A stretch of DNA of 64,000 nt from assembly GCF_001705235.1 (NCBI RefSeq), contig NZ_MCGV01000001.1, positions 2,914,001 through 2,978,000 of the forward strand, written 5' to 3'. This DNA is from Clostridium pasteurianum. Its GTDB lineage: Bacteria; Bacillota; Clostridia; Clostridiales; Clostridiaceae. This document shows, piece after piece, positions 1-9,960 of the stretch; position 1 is the stretch's first letter; each line of letters opens with the position of its first letter. The notes beneath the pieces were generated by a model. It did no database searches. It was not told where the DNA came from and was given only the letters and a program-made list of their open reading frames with translations. Made by a program: the position numbers and the translations under genes.

Positions 1-583
1 TGTAGTTATTCATCCTCCTGTAAGATGTAATTTGTTCAATATAAGTGATATTGATGAGGACTATTTTTTAATAGTTTCTAGGTTGGTTCCATATAAAAAA
101 ATAGATTTGGCGGTGCAAGCTTTTAATGAATTAGGACTTCCACTAGTTGTAATTGGTGGTGGCAAAGATCTAGAAAGATTAAAAACTATGGCCAAAGATA
201 ATATAAAGTTTTTGGGAAGACAGCCAGATGAAGTTATTAAAGATTATTATTCTAAGTGTAGGGCTTTTATATTTCCAGGAGAAGAGGACTTTGGTATAAC
301 GCCGCTTGAAGCGCAGGCAAGTGGAAGACCAGTTATAGCATATGGAAAAGGCGGAGCACTTGAGACAGTAGTTGATGGAGTTACAGGGGTGTTCTTTGAA
401 GAGCAAAATGTAAATGCATTAAAAGTATCCGTTGAAAAATTTGAAAAAATTAAATTTGATAAGAAAATTATAAGAGTTCATGCAGAGGAATTTAGGGAAG
501 AAGTATTCAAGAAAAGAATAAATGATTTTATTAAGTATAAATTTAACGAATTTAAAAATGATAATCATTGGAAAATGGTATAG
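1..583 (+). CDS. Glycosyltransferase family 4 (group 1), 5' end missing
   Basis: Only the C-terminal part is present: the frame is open from base 2 (VVIHPPV at the edge) to the stop at 581-583, so the true start lies before the window. The sequence shows the GT4 hinge and donor-binding half: the DYFLIVSRLVPYKK strand-turn with its Arg and Lys, and the E-x7-E region GEEDFGITPLEA followed by SGRPVIAYGKGG. In this family these residues bind the phosphates and sugar of a nucleotide-sugar donor. It is the first visible gene of a surface-polysaccharide operon and most likely adds one sugar to the lipid-linked repeat unit on the inner membrane face. Donor and acceptor cannot be told from sequence. 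Confidence 0.85.
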   Translation, partial: VVIHPPVRCNLFNISDIDEDYFLIVSRLVPYKKIDLAVQAFNELGLPLVVIGGGKDLERLKTMAKDNIKFLGRQPDEVIKDYYSKCRAFIFPGEEDFGITPLEAQASGRPVIAYGKGGALETVVDGVTGVFFEEQNVNALKVSVEKFEKIKFDKKIIRVHAEEFREEVFKKRINDFIKYKFNEFKNDNHWKMV

Positions 584-656
584 AAGTTCGTTAATAAGCG
601 TAAAATTATTGTGCAATTGTGTTAAAAGTATATGGATTGGTCAAATAGGTGATGAA

Positions 657-1853
657 ATGAATATAATATTTATATCAATGGAACTGCCATATCCTGCGAA
701 TTCAGGTGGCAGAATATATACATGGGAAAGATTGAAGCAAATACAAAAACATTCAAATAATATATTTTTGTATACTTTAGCAGAGAATAGTGAAAAAGTA
801 GAGCTTGAAAAAATAAAAGAAGTTTGTTCAGAAGTAAATATATATAGAAGAGAAAATAAATATAAGAATGCAATTTTAAATTTATTTAAACCGTATTCTG
901 TCGTATCTAGATATAATAAAAATATGTATTATGATATTGAGAAAATTATTGCAAGTGAAAAGAAAGTAGATTTGATAATTATTGATATTCCAGAGATGAT
1001 TTTAAATTGTCCTGTAAATAATAATATACCTAAAATTATTACACAACATAATATTGAATTTAAAGTGTTTCAAAGTATATACAAAAATTCAAAAAATTAT
1101 ATACATAAGGCAATATTCTATATAGAATATATTAAAATGAAAAGATTTGAGGATAAAATATATAAATCTAATTTAATAAATGGGTTTACGTTCATATCAG
1201 AAAAGGATGCTGAAGTGTTTCAAAATATGTATAATATTAAAAGGTATAATATTACACCACAGGGATATGATGTTGATTTTAATAATGAAAAAAAAATTAC
1301 AATTAATGATGGATGTAAAATTATATTGTTTACAGGTAAAATGAATTATCAACCCAATGTACAAGCAGTTGAGTGGTTTTGTACAAATATATTTCCTCAT
1401 ATCAAGGAAAAAGTTAAGAACTTAAAGTTTTATATTGTTGGGAAAAAACCAACTGATGAAGTTAAAAAATTAGCTAATGATGATATTATTGTAACAGGTG
1501 AAGTGGAAAGTGTAGAACCCTATATTCACAAGGCTGATTTGGTTGTTATACCATTAAAAAGTGGAGGAGGAGTCAAAATAAAATTATTTGAGGCTCTTGG
1601 TAATGGTAAGATTGTTGTTACAACATCTAAAGGAATAGAGGGAACGAAATTTAAAGATAAAATACACGTTATATTGGCTAATGATGAAGAAGGTTTTATA
1701 AATCAATGCTCAAAAATACTAAGTAATCCTGCCGATTATAGCATATTAGTAAAAAATTCTTTAATGTTAATGAAACAAAACTATTCGTGGGATGCAATAG
1801 GCGAAGATTATAATAAGTTTTTGATTAATGTAAAAAATTCTACTGATTTATAA
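657..1853 (+). CDS. Glycosyltransferase family 4
   Basis: A 398-residue GT-B glycosyltransferase. I chose the ATG at 657, preceded by AGGTGATGA, because translation from there begins with the family-typical MNIIFISMELPYPANSGGR (an N-terminal strand and glycine loop); an upstream in-frame start at 522 would overlap the previous gene. The C-terminal half carries LFTGKMNYQPN and KSGGGVKIKLFEALGNGK, where the Lys and the E-x-L-x-x-G region bind the nucleotide sugar. There is a 73-bp gap after the preceding glycosyltransferase and no terminator, so it is co-transcribed. It is predicted to act at the cytoplasmic membrane in repeat-unit assembly. The donor sugar is unknown. Confidence 0.85.
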   Translation: MNIIFISMELPYPANSGGRIYTWERLKQIQKHSNNIFLYTLAENSEKVELEKIKEVCSEVNIYRRENKYKNAILNLFKPYSVVSRYNKNMYYDIEKIIASEKKVDLIIIDIPEMILNCPVNNNIPKIITQHNIEFKVFQSIYKNSKNYIHKAIFYIEYIKMKRFEDKIYKSNLINGFTFISEKDAEVFQNMYNIKRYNITPQGYDVDFNNEKKITINDGCKIILFTGKMNYQPNVQAVEWFCTNIFPHIKEKVKNLKFYIVGKKPTDEVKKLANDDIIVTGEVESVEPYIHKADLVVIPLKSGGGVKIKLFEALGNGKIVVTTSKGIEGTKFKDKIHVILANDEEGFINQCSKILSNPADYSILVKNSLMLMKQNYSWDAIGEDYNKFLINVKNSTDL

Positions 1854-1957
1854 ATATAAAAAATTTAATTAGTATTTGTATGAGCTTGTACATATGTACA
1901 TTTGTATGGAATTTTAGAATAATTAATGTTATATATGATAGTGGGAAGGTTGGTAAG

Positions 1958-2857
1958 ATGTCTTTAGTATTTATAATTATAGTAAACTATAATGCTTATA
2001 AAGATACCATAGAATGTGTAAAAAGTTTAAGGAAAATAAGTTACAAAAATTATAAAGTTATTATAGTAGATAATGCTTCAACAGATGAATCAGTTGCAAG
2101 AATAAATGATAAATTGAAGGATTGTATTTTATTGAGGTCTATGAAAAATTTGGGGTTTGCAGGAGGAAATAATATAGGTATGAGATATGCACTTGAGAAG
2201 GGTGCAGATTATGTACTTTTATTAAATAATGATACTTTAGTAGAAAGAGATTTTTTAAGCAATATGCTTGTACCGTTTTCGAGAAATACATCTATAGGTA
2301 TGGTAGGTTGTAAAATAATGTACTATCCGGAAGTTACAAAGATATGGTTTGGCGGCGGCAAAATAGATTGGTTTAAATTTATCGGAACTCACTTTGGAAT
2401 GCGTGAAATTGATAATGGACAATGTGATGACGAAAAGGAAATAGATTTTATGACAGGATGCTGCATTTTAGTTAAAAGAAAAGTAATTGAAAAAGTAGGT
2501 CCATTATCAGAAGAATACTTCATGTATTTTGAAGATGTAGATTTTTGTGTTAGGGTTAAAGAATGTGGATACATGATTTGGTATGAACCCAAAGCAGTTA
2601 TTTACCATAAAGTGGGTTTGTCAGGCGGGGGCGAAGAATCTGCATTTTCCATAAGATGGTGTACTAGAAATCGAGTACTTTTTATGAATAAAAATAGGAA
2701 AAGGGTAGGATACTTTAAATTTATTTTATCAAAAGCTTTTTTCTACTTTACAAGAATTATTAGGTATATTCAATATTATTTTACGGGAAATAAAGAAAAG
2801 GCTTATGCAATAGTACACGGAATAAGGAATAATATGAATTTAAATAATAAAATATAA
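1958..2857 (+). CDS. Glycosyltransferase family 2, WbbL/rhamnosyltransferase-like
   Basis: A 299-residue GT-A enzyme. The start at ATG 1958 follows a GGGAAGG sequence and gives the classic N-terminus SLVFIIIVNYNAYKDTIECVKSL; the open frame upstream is noncoding. It has the nucleotide-binding strand VIIVDNASTDES, the metal-binding-type LLNNDTLV, and YFMYFEDVDFCVRVKECGY, where Glu-Asp-x-Asp is the catalytic-base region seen in WbbL-type rhamnosyltransferases. It lacks membrane helices apart from a weak hydrophobic patch near the C-terminus. It is followed within 33 bp by the polymerase gene. Rhamnose as donor is only a family-level guess. Confidence 0.82.
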   Translation: MSLVFIIIVNYNAYKDTIECVKSLRKISYKNYKVIIVDNASTDESVARINDKLKDCILLRSMKNLGFAGGNNIGMRYALEKGADYVLLLNNDTLVERDFLSNMLVPFSRNTSIGMVGCKIMYYPEVTKIWFGGGKIDWFKFIGTHFGMREIDNGQCDDEKEIDFMTGCCILVKRKVIEKVGPLSEEYFMYFEDVDFCVRVKECGYMIWYEPKAVIYHKVGLSGGGEESAFSIRWCTRNRVLFMNKNRKRVGYFKFILSKAFFYFTRIIRYIQYYFTGNKEKAYAIVHGIRNNMNLNNKI

Positions 2858-2890
2858 AGTGAAATATTTTTAAAGAAGTGAGGGTATTAT

Positions 2891-4231
2891 ATGACCTTAG
2901 ATTTTTTTTATACTATAATGAGTCAAAATTTTGGAATGTACATTTTAATTTTTGTTATTGTAGCATTTACGTATTTGTTATTGCTTAGGAAACAAATAGA
3001 TAGTATATTTGATCCAATGCTTTTGTTTACTCTATTTTCAATTGGTACTACAGCAACAAATATTTTTTTATATATGTTAAAATATATAAACAAATATTTT
3101 ATTACACAATATATATTGACAGAAATAGCATTTTTAGTTGGCATTATGTGTATTCCGAGAATTAATATAAAAAAAGTAAAAAAAGAAATAGATAATTCTA
3201 AAAGTCAGTATTACTTCAATATTAAGAAAATTATGTTTGTAATGGTTTCTCTTATATATATAGTAATACAATTATACATATATATAAAATTTGGAGTTCC
3301 AATTTTTTATAATCAAATTAAAAAATCATTACTGGATTTGCAAAATGAGGCGGGTATTTTTAATAGAATATTAACTGGTTGCTTGCCAATTATAATATGT
3401 ATTTTTATTGATAATTTAATGGATATGAAAAAATTGAATCTCCCGTATAAATTATATAATTCATTTGTATTTATTTTTATATCTGTAACTTTGATACTTT
3501 CAGGATGGAAGAGTAATTTTGTAATAATAATATTTTTGTGTCAGTATTATCTTGTATTTTCTTACAAATTCAGAGATAATTATAAATTAATTTATAAAAA
3601 AATATTGAATTTTAGTTCTAAAATACTAATTATAGCATGTTTATTTGCAATATTAATAACTGGATTTAGATATACAGGAAATAAATTAGGAGATACCGTT
3701 GAATATATATTTCATAGAATTGCAATATCAGGTGATATTTTTATTTACTCATATGTTGATACTAATTTATTATACAAAATTAGTACTGGAAATTTTATTA
3801 CAAATTTTTTGGGGAATTTAATATTATTTAAGCATTTTATACAAGGCTATGGCAGTGATCTTATTAAAAATAACTTAGGATTACAAGTATTTCAAGCTTT
3901 TTATAATGTAACTTATGTATCAGGGCCAAATCCTAGACATAATTTTTTGGGATACATTTATTTTGGATTTGTTGGTTCTATTATTTTTTCATTTACAATA
4001 GGAATTTTAACGTCTTATGTAAGAAATAAATTATATTATAAATTTTCAAGTAATGTTATAGGTGGAATTTTATATGCAACATGTGCTTATTATATATTAT
4101 ATGCTCATGTAGATCTATTTTCATTGTGTTTGGGATCTTTAGATGTCTTTATGATTATTTTTGTTATTGTTTTGTGTGCTTCTAATATTGTTTATGTGGT
4201 TTGTATAAGAAATAGCCATAAATATATTTAA
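2891..4231 (+). CDS. Oligosaccharide repeat-unit polymerase (Wzy-like) membrane protein
   Basis: A 446-residue, very hydrophobic protein with about 11-12 predicted transmembrane segments and a longer polar stretch around residues 290-350 containing SGPNPRHNFLGYIYFGFVG. That arrangement, a big periplasm-side loop with scattered Arg/His in a polytopic protein, is typical of Wzy or O-antigen polymerases, which are too diverged for motif recognition. Its place among glycosyltransferases, with a flippase gene 3.3 kb downstream, supports the call. The ribosome binding site GAAGTGAGGG precedes the ATG. The protein would polymerise lipid-linked repeat units on the outer membrane face. Confidence 0.65.
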   Translation: MTLDFFYTIMSQNFGMYILIFVIVAFTYLLLLRKQIDSIFDPMLLFTLFSIGTTATNIFLYMLKYINKYFITQYILTEIAFLVGIMCIPRINIKKVKKEIDNSKSQYYFNIKKIMFVMVSLIYIVIQLYIYIKFGVPIFYNQIKKSLLDLQNEAGIFNRILTGCLPIIICIFIDNLMDMKKLNLPYKLYNSFVFIFISVTLILSGWKSNFVIIIFLCQYYLVFSYKFRDNYKLIYKKILNFSSKILIIACLFAILITGFRYTGNKLGDTVEYIFHRIAISGDIFIYSYVDTNLLYKISTGNFITNFLGNLILFKHFIQGYGSDLIKNNLGLQVFQAFYNVTYVSGPNPRHNFLGYIYFGFVGSIIFSFTIGILTSYVRNKLYYKFSSNVIGGILYATCAYYILYAHVDLFSLCLGSLDVFMIIFVIVLCASNIVYVVCIRNSHKYI

Positions 4232-4267
4232 TGATATATTTATTAGATGATAAGGAGAGTTAATTTT

Positions 4268-5176
4268 ATGAATAAAGAAATTGTTTCAATTATTGTACTA
4301 ACGTATAATAATTTGAAATATTTGGACGAATGCTTGAGTTCTATATTTATGCAGAATTACGATAGTATGGAACTAATAATAAGTGATGATTGTTCAAAAC
4401 AATTTAACTATAAATACATAAAAGATTATATTGATAACAAAAAAAGTGTTAATATAGTGAATTACAAAATAATTCATAATACAAAAAATTTAGGTACTGT
4501 AAAAAATTTTAATAATGCTATAAAGAACAGTAATGGAAAGTATATTATACCTTTAGCAATAGATGATTGTTTTTATAATGAAAATGTTATAAAATCTATT
4601 GTTGAATTTTTTACAAATAATGATATTTTAATATTAAGTGGATATAGGATAATGTATAATAAAGCTATTAATGCAAAGGTGAAAATTTTACCTACTAAAA
4701 AACAAATTGAAATGTTGCGTGGTGATAATGATAAATTGTATAGGATTTTATGTAAGCAAAATTTTATATCAGGTTCATCAACAGCATATAGTAGAAAATT
4801 TTTTGATAAATACGGTCTTTTTGATGAAGCATATATACTTTTAGAAGACTATCCCAAGTATATGCAGATATTAAGAAAGGGAGAAAAAATAGGCTTTATT
4901 GATTTGCCAATTATAAAATATAGGGTTGGTGGAATTAGTACTGTGCACAAAACTAATTCGATACTACAAAATGATTTTAATCTTGTAATAAGTAAAGAGA
5001 TATTGCCATATAAGAAAATAATTGGAACAACAATATATAGGTTGAAAAAATTTGAATACATGAAATTAACGAAAGAATGTAATATTTTCTTTTTAGGAAT
5101 CCTTTATCCAGATATAGTTTTTTATAAAATATTAAAAAAGTTAAAACTAATAGATAGAGATATTTATGAATGTTGA
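4268..5176 (+). CDS. Glycosyltransferase family 2
   Basis: A 302-residue GT-A enzyme. The start is placed at ATG 4268 because AAGGAGAG ends seven bases upstream; an ATG at 4247 would lie before that site. The N-terminus VSIIVLTYNNLKYLDECLSSI is the GT2 fold signature, followed by LIISDDCSKQ and the DXD-type PLAIDDCF that coordinates the metal and sugar nucleotide. The acceptor-domain motif appears as LLEDYPKYMQILRKG (the usual ED box). It is spaced 36 bp from the polymerase and 20 bp from the acyltransferase, so it is part of the same transcript. The transferred sugar is not deducible. Confidence 0.84.
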   Translation: MNKEIVSIIVLTYNNLKYLDECLSSIFMQNYDSMELIISDDCSKQFNYKYIKDYIDNKKSVNIVNYKIIHNTKNLGTVKNFNNAIKNSNGKYIIPLAIDDCFYNENVIKSIVEFFTNNDILILSGYRIMYNKAINAKVKILPTKKQIEMLRGDNDKLYRILCKQNFISGSSTAYSRKFFDKYGLFDEAYILLEDYPKYMQILRKGEKIGFIDLPIIKYRVGGISTVHKTNSILQNDFNLVISKEILPYKKIIGTTIYRLKKFEYMKLTKECNIFFLGILYPDIVFYKILKKLKLIDRDIYEC

Positions 5177-5196
5177 TATAAGGAGGAAAGCTTATT

Positions 5197-6015
5197 ATGT
5201 TGCCTTTATCGTGTAAACTAGGTGAAAATGTAACTATAAAAAATGGAGTTGAAATTGGTCAAAATGTTGTTATAGAAGATGATGTGTACATAGATTATGG
5301 ATGTATTATAAGAGATAATGTTCATATAAAAAGGGGGAGTTTTATCGGTGCAAGAAGTATATTAGGAGAATATTTGTATGATTTTTATAAGGATAGAAAG
5401 AATAAAAAACATCCTCTAGTTATAGGTGAAAATTCTCTTATAAGAACAGAAAATGTTATATATGGAGATACAGTTATAGGTGATAATTTTCAAAGTGGTC
5501 ATAAAGTTACTATAAGAGAAAATACTAATATAGGTAATAATACAAGTATAGGCACTTTGTGTGATATTCAACATCATTGTAAAATAGGAGATTATGTACG
5601 AATACACAGTAATGTATTCATATGTGAAGAAAGTATAATTAAAGATTTTGTTTGGATTTTTGCTAATTGTTTGTTTACTAATGATGCAACACCACCATCC
5701 GATGAAATGCTGGGTGTGACAGTTGAATCATTTTCAATTGTATCTGCTGGCAGTATAATTTTGCCTGGAATTCATGTATATACAGATTCACTTATTGGTG
5801 CTGGATCTGTTGTAACGAAAGATGTTTTGAAGGAGACAGTTGTTGTAGGTAATCCAGCTAAAAGGATAGGTTCAATTAAGGATGTTAGGAATAAAGTTAC
5901 AGGAAAATTGGTTTATCCATGGCGCTATACATTTAAAAGAGGTATGCCATGGAATGACTCAGATTACGATACTTGGTTAAGTAGTTTGCAACTAGAAAAA
6001 AATAGTATACAATAG
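5197..6015 (+). CDS. Left-handed beta-helix acyltransferase, probable QdtC/FdtC type
   Basis: A 272-residue hexapeptide-repeat protein: residues 1-200 are a run of [LIV]-G-x4 repeats (LGENVTIKNGVEIGQNVVI, IGDNFQSGHKVTI, LIGAGSVVT), the fold of trimeric acetyl-CoA-dependent acyltransferases. The C-terminal tail with YPWRYTFKRGMPW is outside the helix. Its length is close to that of QdtC-type enzymes, which N-acetylate dTDP-3-amino-3,6-dideoxyhexoses. The two next genes encode exactly the two enzymes that make that substrate, which supports the assignment. AGGAGG sits before the ATG. An alternative role is O-acetylation of the polysaccharide. Confidence 0.7.
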   Translation: MLPLSCKLGENVTIKNGVEIGQNVVIEDDVYIDYGCIIRDNVHIKRGSFIGARSILGEYLYDFYKDRKNKKHPLVIGENSLIRTENVIYGDTVIGDNFQSGHKVTIRENTNIGNNTSIGTLCDIQHHCKIGDYVRIHSNVFICEESIIKDFVWIFANCLFTNDATPPSDEMLGVTVESFSIVSAGSIILPGIHVYTDSLIGAGSVVTKDVLKETVVVGNPAKRIGSIKDVRNKVTGKLVYPWRYTFKRGMPWNDSDYDTWLSSLQLEKNSIQ

Positions 6016-6025
6016 GAGGAAAAAT

Positions 6026-6433
6026 ATGTTTAATACCGCGCTTATAAAGTTAAAAGATATAACAGACAAGTATGGTCATTTAACACCGATAGAATCTAAA
6101 ATTGATATACCATTTGAAATAAAAAGAGTTTATTATATAACTCGTGTAGAAGCTGATATAACTAGAGGATTTCATTCCCATAGAAAATTGCATCAAGTTC
6201 TAATATGTTTAAATGGTTCTGTTAAGATAAGACTAAAAAATCCTAATGGTGAAGAAGTTGTTGAGTTAAATGATCCAGCTACGGGTCTCTACATAGGTCC
6301 TCTTATTTGGAGAGAAATGTTTGATTTTTCTGAAGGCAGTGTGTTACTTGTACTTGCTTCTGAATATTATGATGAAAAAGATTATATACGAAATTATGAT
6401 TTTTATTTAGAAGAGGCTAAAAAAATTTTTTAA
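6026..6433 (+). CDS. dTDP-4-keto-6-deoxyhexose 3,4-ketoisomerase (FdtA/QdtA cupin)
   Basis: A 135-residue single-domain cupin. The metal-free cupin core contains [23 protein letters not shown], whose paired histidines are the catalytic residues of the FdtA/QdtA/WxcM C-terminal family, followed by [11 protein letters not shown] and [16 protein letters not shown], typical of these enzymes. It moves the keto group from C4 to C3 of dTDP-4-keto-6-deoxyglucose. It lies 10 bp after the acyltransferase and 14 bp before the aminotransferase, giving a complete dTDP-Fuc3NAc or dTDP-Qui3NAc route from the keto sugar. Galacto versus gluco stereochemistry cannot be told by eye. No rmlA or rmlB is in the window. 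Confidence 0.8.
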   Translation: MFNTALIKLKDITDKYGHLTPIESKIDIPFEIKRVYYITRVEADITRGFHSHRKLHQVLICLNGSVKIRLKNPNGEEVVELNDPATGLYIGPLIWREMFDFSEGSVLLVLASEYYDEKDYIRNYDFYLEEAKKIF

Positions 6434-6447
6434 GGAGTGTGTTTAGT

Positions 6448-7545
6448 GTGAGAATTCCATTTGTAAGTTTTGAACCAATGCATAAAGAAATTGAAGAAGA
6501 AATTTTAAATAAATTTAAAGAAGTATATGAGAAAAATTGGTTTATACAAGGTAACGAAGTTAAAGAATTTGAAGGTGAATTTGCTAAATTTTGTGGAGCT
6601 AAATGTTGCGTTGGATGTGCCACAGGTTTAGATGCCTTATACTTAATATTAAGAGGATATAATATAGGTCAAGGAGATGAAGTTATAGTTCCATCAAATA
6701 CATATATTGCTACTGCTTTGGCTGTTTCGTATACTGGTGCCACTCCAGTTTTTGTAGAGCCTAATATAGATACATATAATATTAATCCAAAACTTATAGA
6801 AAAATCTATAACAAATAAAACAAAAGCTATTATTGCGGTTCATTTGTATGGGCAAGCAGCTGAAATGGATGAAATTAAGGCTATAGCTAAAAAATATAAT
6901 TTAAAGGTTATAGAAGACTCTGCACAGTCACATGGAACTTTATACAAAGGAAAAAGAACTGGAAATCTTGGAGATGCGGCTGGTTTTAGTTTCTATCCAG
7001 GTAAAAATTTAGGAGCATTAGGTGATGCAGGTGCAGTAGTCACTAGTGATGAAAAATTAGCTGAAAAAATCAGAGCTATTGCTAACTATGGTTCAGACAG
7101 AAAATATCACCATATATATAAAGGAGTAAATTCACGATTAGATGAAGTTCAGGCTTCCTTTTTAAGAATAAAATTAAGAAATTTAGAAAAATGGAATTCA
7201 AATAGACAGATAACAGCTCAAAAATATATGGATGGAATAAATAATTCTAAAGTAATTAAACCAGTTGTAGCCCAAAATACTAATCATGTTTGGCACATTT
7301 TTGCGTTAAGAACTGAAAATAGAGATGATTTTCAAAAATATTTAAAGGAAAATGGGATAGGTACAGTTATACATTATCCAGTTCCTATGCATGAGCAGGA
7401 TGCATATAAGGACTTACCATATAAAAAAGGTGATTTACCCATAGCTGAAAAGATATCAAGCGAGGTTATAAGCTTACCAATGTGGTATGGTATGGGTGAT
7501 GAAGAAATAAATTATGTTATAGATAAAATAAACAAGTGGAAGTAA
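6448..7545 (+). CDS. DegT/DnrJ/EryC1/StrS PLP aminotransferase (FdtB/QdtB-like)
   Basis: A 365-residue sugar aminotransferase. The ribosome binding site AAGGAG ends at 6437, which favours the GTG at 6448 over the GTG at 6439 only one base away. Motifs: [16 protein letters not shown] (phosphate-binding turn), [10 protein letters not shown] (Asp for the PLP ring nitrogen), [16 protein letters not shown] (Lys forming the Schiff base) and a C-terminal [12 protein letters not shown]. It transfers an amino group, usually from glutamate, to C3 of the dTDP-3-keto sugar made by the preceding gene product. Fold, length and position all agree. Confidence 0.87.
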   Translation: MRIPFVSFEPMHKEIEEEILNKFKEVYEKNWFIQGNEVKEFEGEFAKFCGAKCCVGCATGLDALYLILRGYNIGQGDEVIVPSNTYIATALAVSYTGATPVFVEPNIDTYNINPKLIEKSITNKTKAIIAVHLYGQAAEMDEIKAIAKKYNLKVIEDSAQSHGTLYKGKRTGNLGDAAGFSFYPGKNLGALGDAGAVVTSDEKLAEKIRAIANYGSDRKYHHIYKGVNSRLDEVQASFLRIKLRNLEKWNSNRQITAQKYMDGINNSKVIKPVVAQNTNHVWHIFALRTENRDDFQKYLKENGIGTVIHYPVPMHEQDAYKDLPYKKGDLPIAEKISSEVISLPMWYGMGDEEINYVIDKINKWK

Positions 7546-7556
7546 AGGAATAACTT

Positions 7557-8972
7557 ATGAATAGGGGAAAATTATTTATAGAAAATTTTTTGGTGTATGG
7601 TTTAGGAAGTGTTATAAGTAAAATAGTACCTCTAATAATGTTGCCAATAATTACAAGGCTTATGCCTAATACATTTTATTATGGATTAAATGATATATCA
7701 AATATTATAATTTCATTTGGCTCTGCAATTGCAATAGTTGGTATGTATGATGCTATGTTTAGAATGTTTTTTGATAAAGATGATATTGAATTTAAAAAGG
7801 AAGTATGCTCAACAGCTTTTTATTTTGTAGTAGTAACTTCAATTGTTGTTTTTGTTGTAATGATACTTTTTAAATCTTATTTTTCAAAAATATTTTTTAG
7901 TTCATATAAATATACTAATTTATTAATGATAAGTGCACTATCTATCTTGATAGGAAGTACAAATTCTATTATATCTGCGCCAACAAGAATGCAGAATAAA
8001 AGAAAGATTTTTTTGATTACTAATACATTAACGCCAATAATATCATATTCTATATCTGTTCCATTGCTTTTAAAGGGTATGTACATAATGGCATTGCCAA
8101 TTGCTGCACTTTTAGCATCTTTATCAATGCTTATAATATTTTATTTGTTGAATTTTAAGTGGTTTAGCATAAGAAAGATAAATTTAAAATTGTTAAAGCA
8201 ATTATTAAAAATAGGTCTTCCACTTACCCCTAATTTTCTTGTATATTGGATATTTAATTCATGTGATAGGATGATGATAGCTAATACGATGGGAAATTCA
8301 TATGTTGGAATATATGGTGTTGGAGCTAGAGTTTCATCTGTAAGTCAATTTATATATACTGCATTTGCAAATGGATGGCAGTATTTTGCATTTGCTACTA
8401 TGAAAAGTGATGATCAAGTTGAAATGACATCAAGAATATTTGAATATTTAGGTATGATTTCTTATGCAGCCACTTTGGCAATAACTGTTATTTCAGGACC
8501 TATATTTAAGATATTTTTTACAGGTGATTATGTAAAAGGAGCAATTATAGTTCCATATATGTTTTTAGCACCATTATTATTAATGCTTTATCAAACTATA
8601 GGTAATCAATTTTTAGTCAAGAAAAAAACAGGACCATCTGCCATTATTCTAAGTATAGGAGCTTGTGTAAATATAGGTGTTAATTATTTTTTAATACCAA
8701 TAATAGGAATAGAAGGCGCTGCTATAGGCACACTTTCAGGGTATGTGATTTCTGTTTTAATTTGTTCTATAGTTTTAACAAAAATGAGGTTAGTAGATAT
8801 ATCTCTTAGATTTAAAATTAATAGTTTATTAATGCTACTATTCTTGGTAGTATGGAGAAATGCTTTTAGGGGTAAATTATTATTAAGTTTATTATTGTGT
8901 ATAGTGCTTGTGTGTATATATATTTATACATATAAAGATGATATTAAATTATTAAAAAACAAGCTTTTATAA
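7557..8972 (+). CDS. Polysaccharide flippase, Wzx/MviN-like (MOP superfamily)
   Basis: A 471-residue polytopic protein with about 14 hydrophobic segments, starting with FLVYGLGSVISKIVPLIMLPIITRLM, the typical first helix of the polysaccharide-transporter branch of the MOP exporter superfamily. Internal features such as LKQLLKIGLPLTPNFLVYWIFNSCDRMMIANTMG and IEGAAIGTLSGYVISVL recur in the family. It is predicted to flip the undecaprenyl-linked repeat unit across the cytoplasmic membrane for the Wzy-like polymerase. It starts 11 bp after the aminotransferase gene. It is followed by a 58-bp gap without a terminator. Confidence 0.85.
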   Translation: MNRGKLFIENFLVYGLGSVISKIVPLIMLPIITRLMPNTFYYGLNDISNIIISFGSAIAIVGMYDAMFRMFFDKDDIEFKKEVCSTAFYFVVVTSIVVFVVMILFKSYFSKIFFSSYKYTNLLMISALSILIGSTNSIISAPTRMQNKRKIFLITNTLTPIISYSISVPLLLKGMYIMALPIAALLASLSMLIIFYLLNFKWFSIRKINLKLLKQLLKIGLPLTPNFLVYWIFNSCDRMMIANTMGNSYVGIYGVGARVSSVSQFIYTAFANGWQYFAFATMKSDDQVEMTSRIFEYLGMISYAATLAITVISGPIFKIFFTGDYVKGAIIVPYMFLAPLLLMLYQTIGNQFLVKKKTGPSAIILSIGACVNIGVNYFLIPIIGIEGAAIGTLSGYVISVLICSIVLTKMRLVDISLRFKINSLLMLLFLVVWRNAFRGKLLLSLLLCIVLVCIYIYTYKDDIKLLKNKLL

Positions 8973-9030
8973 TAATTCATTGTAGTGATAATTGCAATAA
9001 AGGATAATAAAAAAAGGATGAAGGTAAAAA

Positions 9031-9960
9031 ATGAATATTTCAATAACTTCAGTTGGAACAGCAACAGCGATTGGAATAATTAAATGTCTGAGAAAAATTA
9101 ATGAAAAAATAAATATTTTGGGCTTAGATATCAATGATTATGGATATACAGCTGGAAGTGTTTTATGTGATAAGTATCATAAGTCATTAAGTTATAATAA
9201 TCAAAATTATATAGATAATTTAGTTAGTATATTAAGTAATGAAAAAATTGATATTTTGATACCAGTACATGATTTTGAGATAAAAAAAATTGCATTAAAT
9301 ATAGAAAGATTTAAGGGAATACAGGTAATTTTACCTAATATTGATAGCGTTGATTTATTTTCAGATAAATACTTGTCGTGTAAAGCATTAAATGGTATTG
9401 GTATTGATATACCTAAAATTGTTAGTGATGATTATAAAAATAAAAAGATAGCGAGAAAAAGAATTTGTGTTGGTAGCAAGGGAATAAGAATACTACAAAA
9501 TAATCAAAAATGTATTCTAGACGATGATGAATTTTTGCAGGAGTATATTGATGGAGAAGAATACACTGTGGATATATTATCTGATTTAAGTGGTAAGCCT
9601 ATTATTATAATTCCAAGGCAAAGGCTTGAAGTTAAAGCAGGTGTTGCTACAAAAATAAAAATTGTATATGATGAAAAACTTATAAATATATGCAAAAGGA
9701 TATTGAAGAATTTTTTAATTCCTGGTTTGTGTAATATACAATTCATTAAAAAGAATGATATATATTACTTTATAGAGTTAAACCCTAGGTTTGGGGGAGC
9801 TAGTGTATCAAGTATACTAGCAAGTTATAATTATATAGAAAACTTTATAAATTTAAAGAGCATAGTATCTTCAGAAGAATTACTTAACGAAAATTTAAAA
9901 AAAGTAAAGTGGGGTAGTATTATTACGAGATACTATCAAGAGGTTATGTATATTGGATAA
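9031..9960 (+). CDS. ATP-grasp family ligase, CarB/PylC-like
   Basis: A 309-residue protein with an N-terminal Rossmann-like segment (SITSVGTATAIGIIKCL), a linker with IDILIPVHDFE, and an ATP-grasp domain from about residue 110: QEYIDGEEYTVDILSD and the metal/ATP motif YYFIELNPRFGGASVS (Glu and Asn coordinate Mg). ATP-grasp enzymes join a carboxylate, via an acyl phosphate, to an amine or thiol. In a polysaccharide operon the likely job is amidating or aminoacylating a sugar, but the substrate is unknown. It is somewhat shorter than the usual 330-400 residues. Its stop overlaps the next gene by 8 bp, so the two are translationally coupled. Confidence 0.75.
   Translation: MNISITSVGTATAIGIIKCLRKINEKINILGLDINDYGYTAGSVLCDKYHKSLSYNNQNYIDNLVSILSNEKIDILIPVHDFEIKKIALNIERFKGIQVILPNIDSVDLFSDKYLSCKALNGIGIDIPKIVSDDYKNKKIARKRICVGSKGIRILQNNQKCILDDDEFLQEYIDGEEYTVDILSDLSGKPIIIIPRQRLEVKAGVATKIKIVYDEKLINICKRILKNFLIPGLCNIQFIKKNDIYYFIELNPRFGGASVSSILASYNYIENFINLKSIVSSEELLNENLKKVKWGSIITRYYQEVMYIG

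Noticed and set aside
522-656. Longer N-terminus for the second glycosyltransferase
   Set aside because: It would overlap the upstream gene by about 60 bp and lacks family similarity; the ATG at 657 starts at the conserved first strand.
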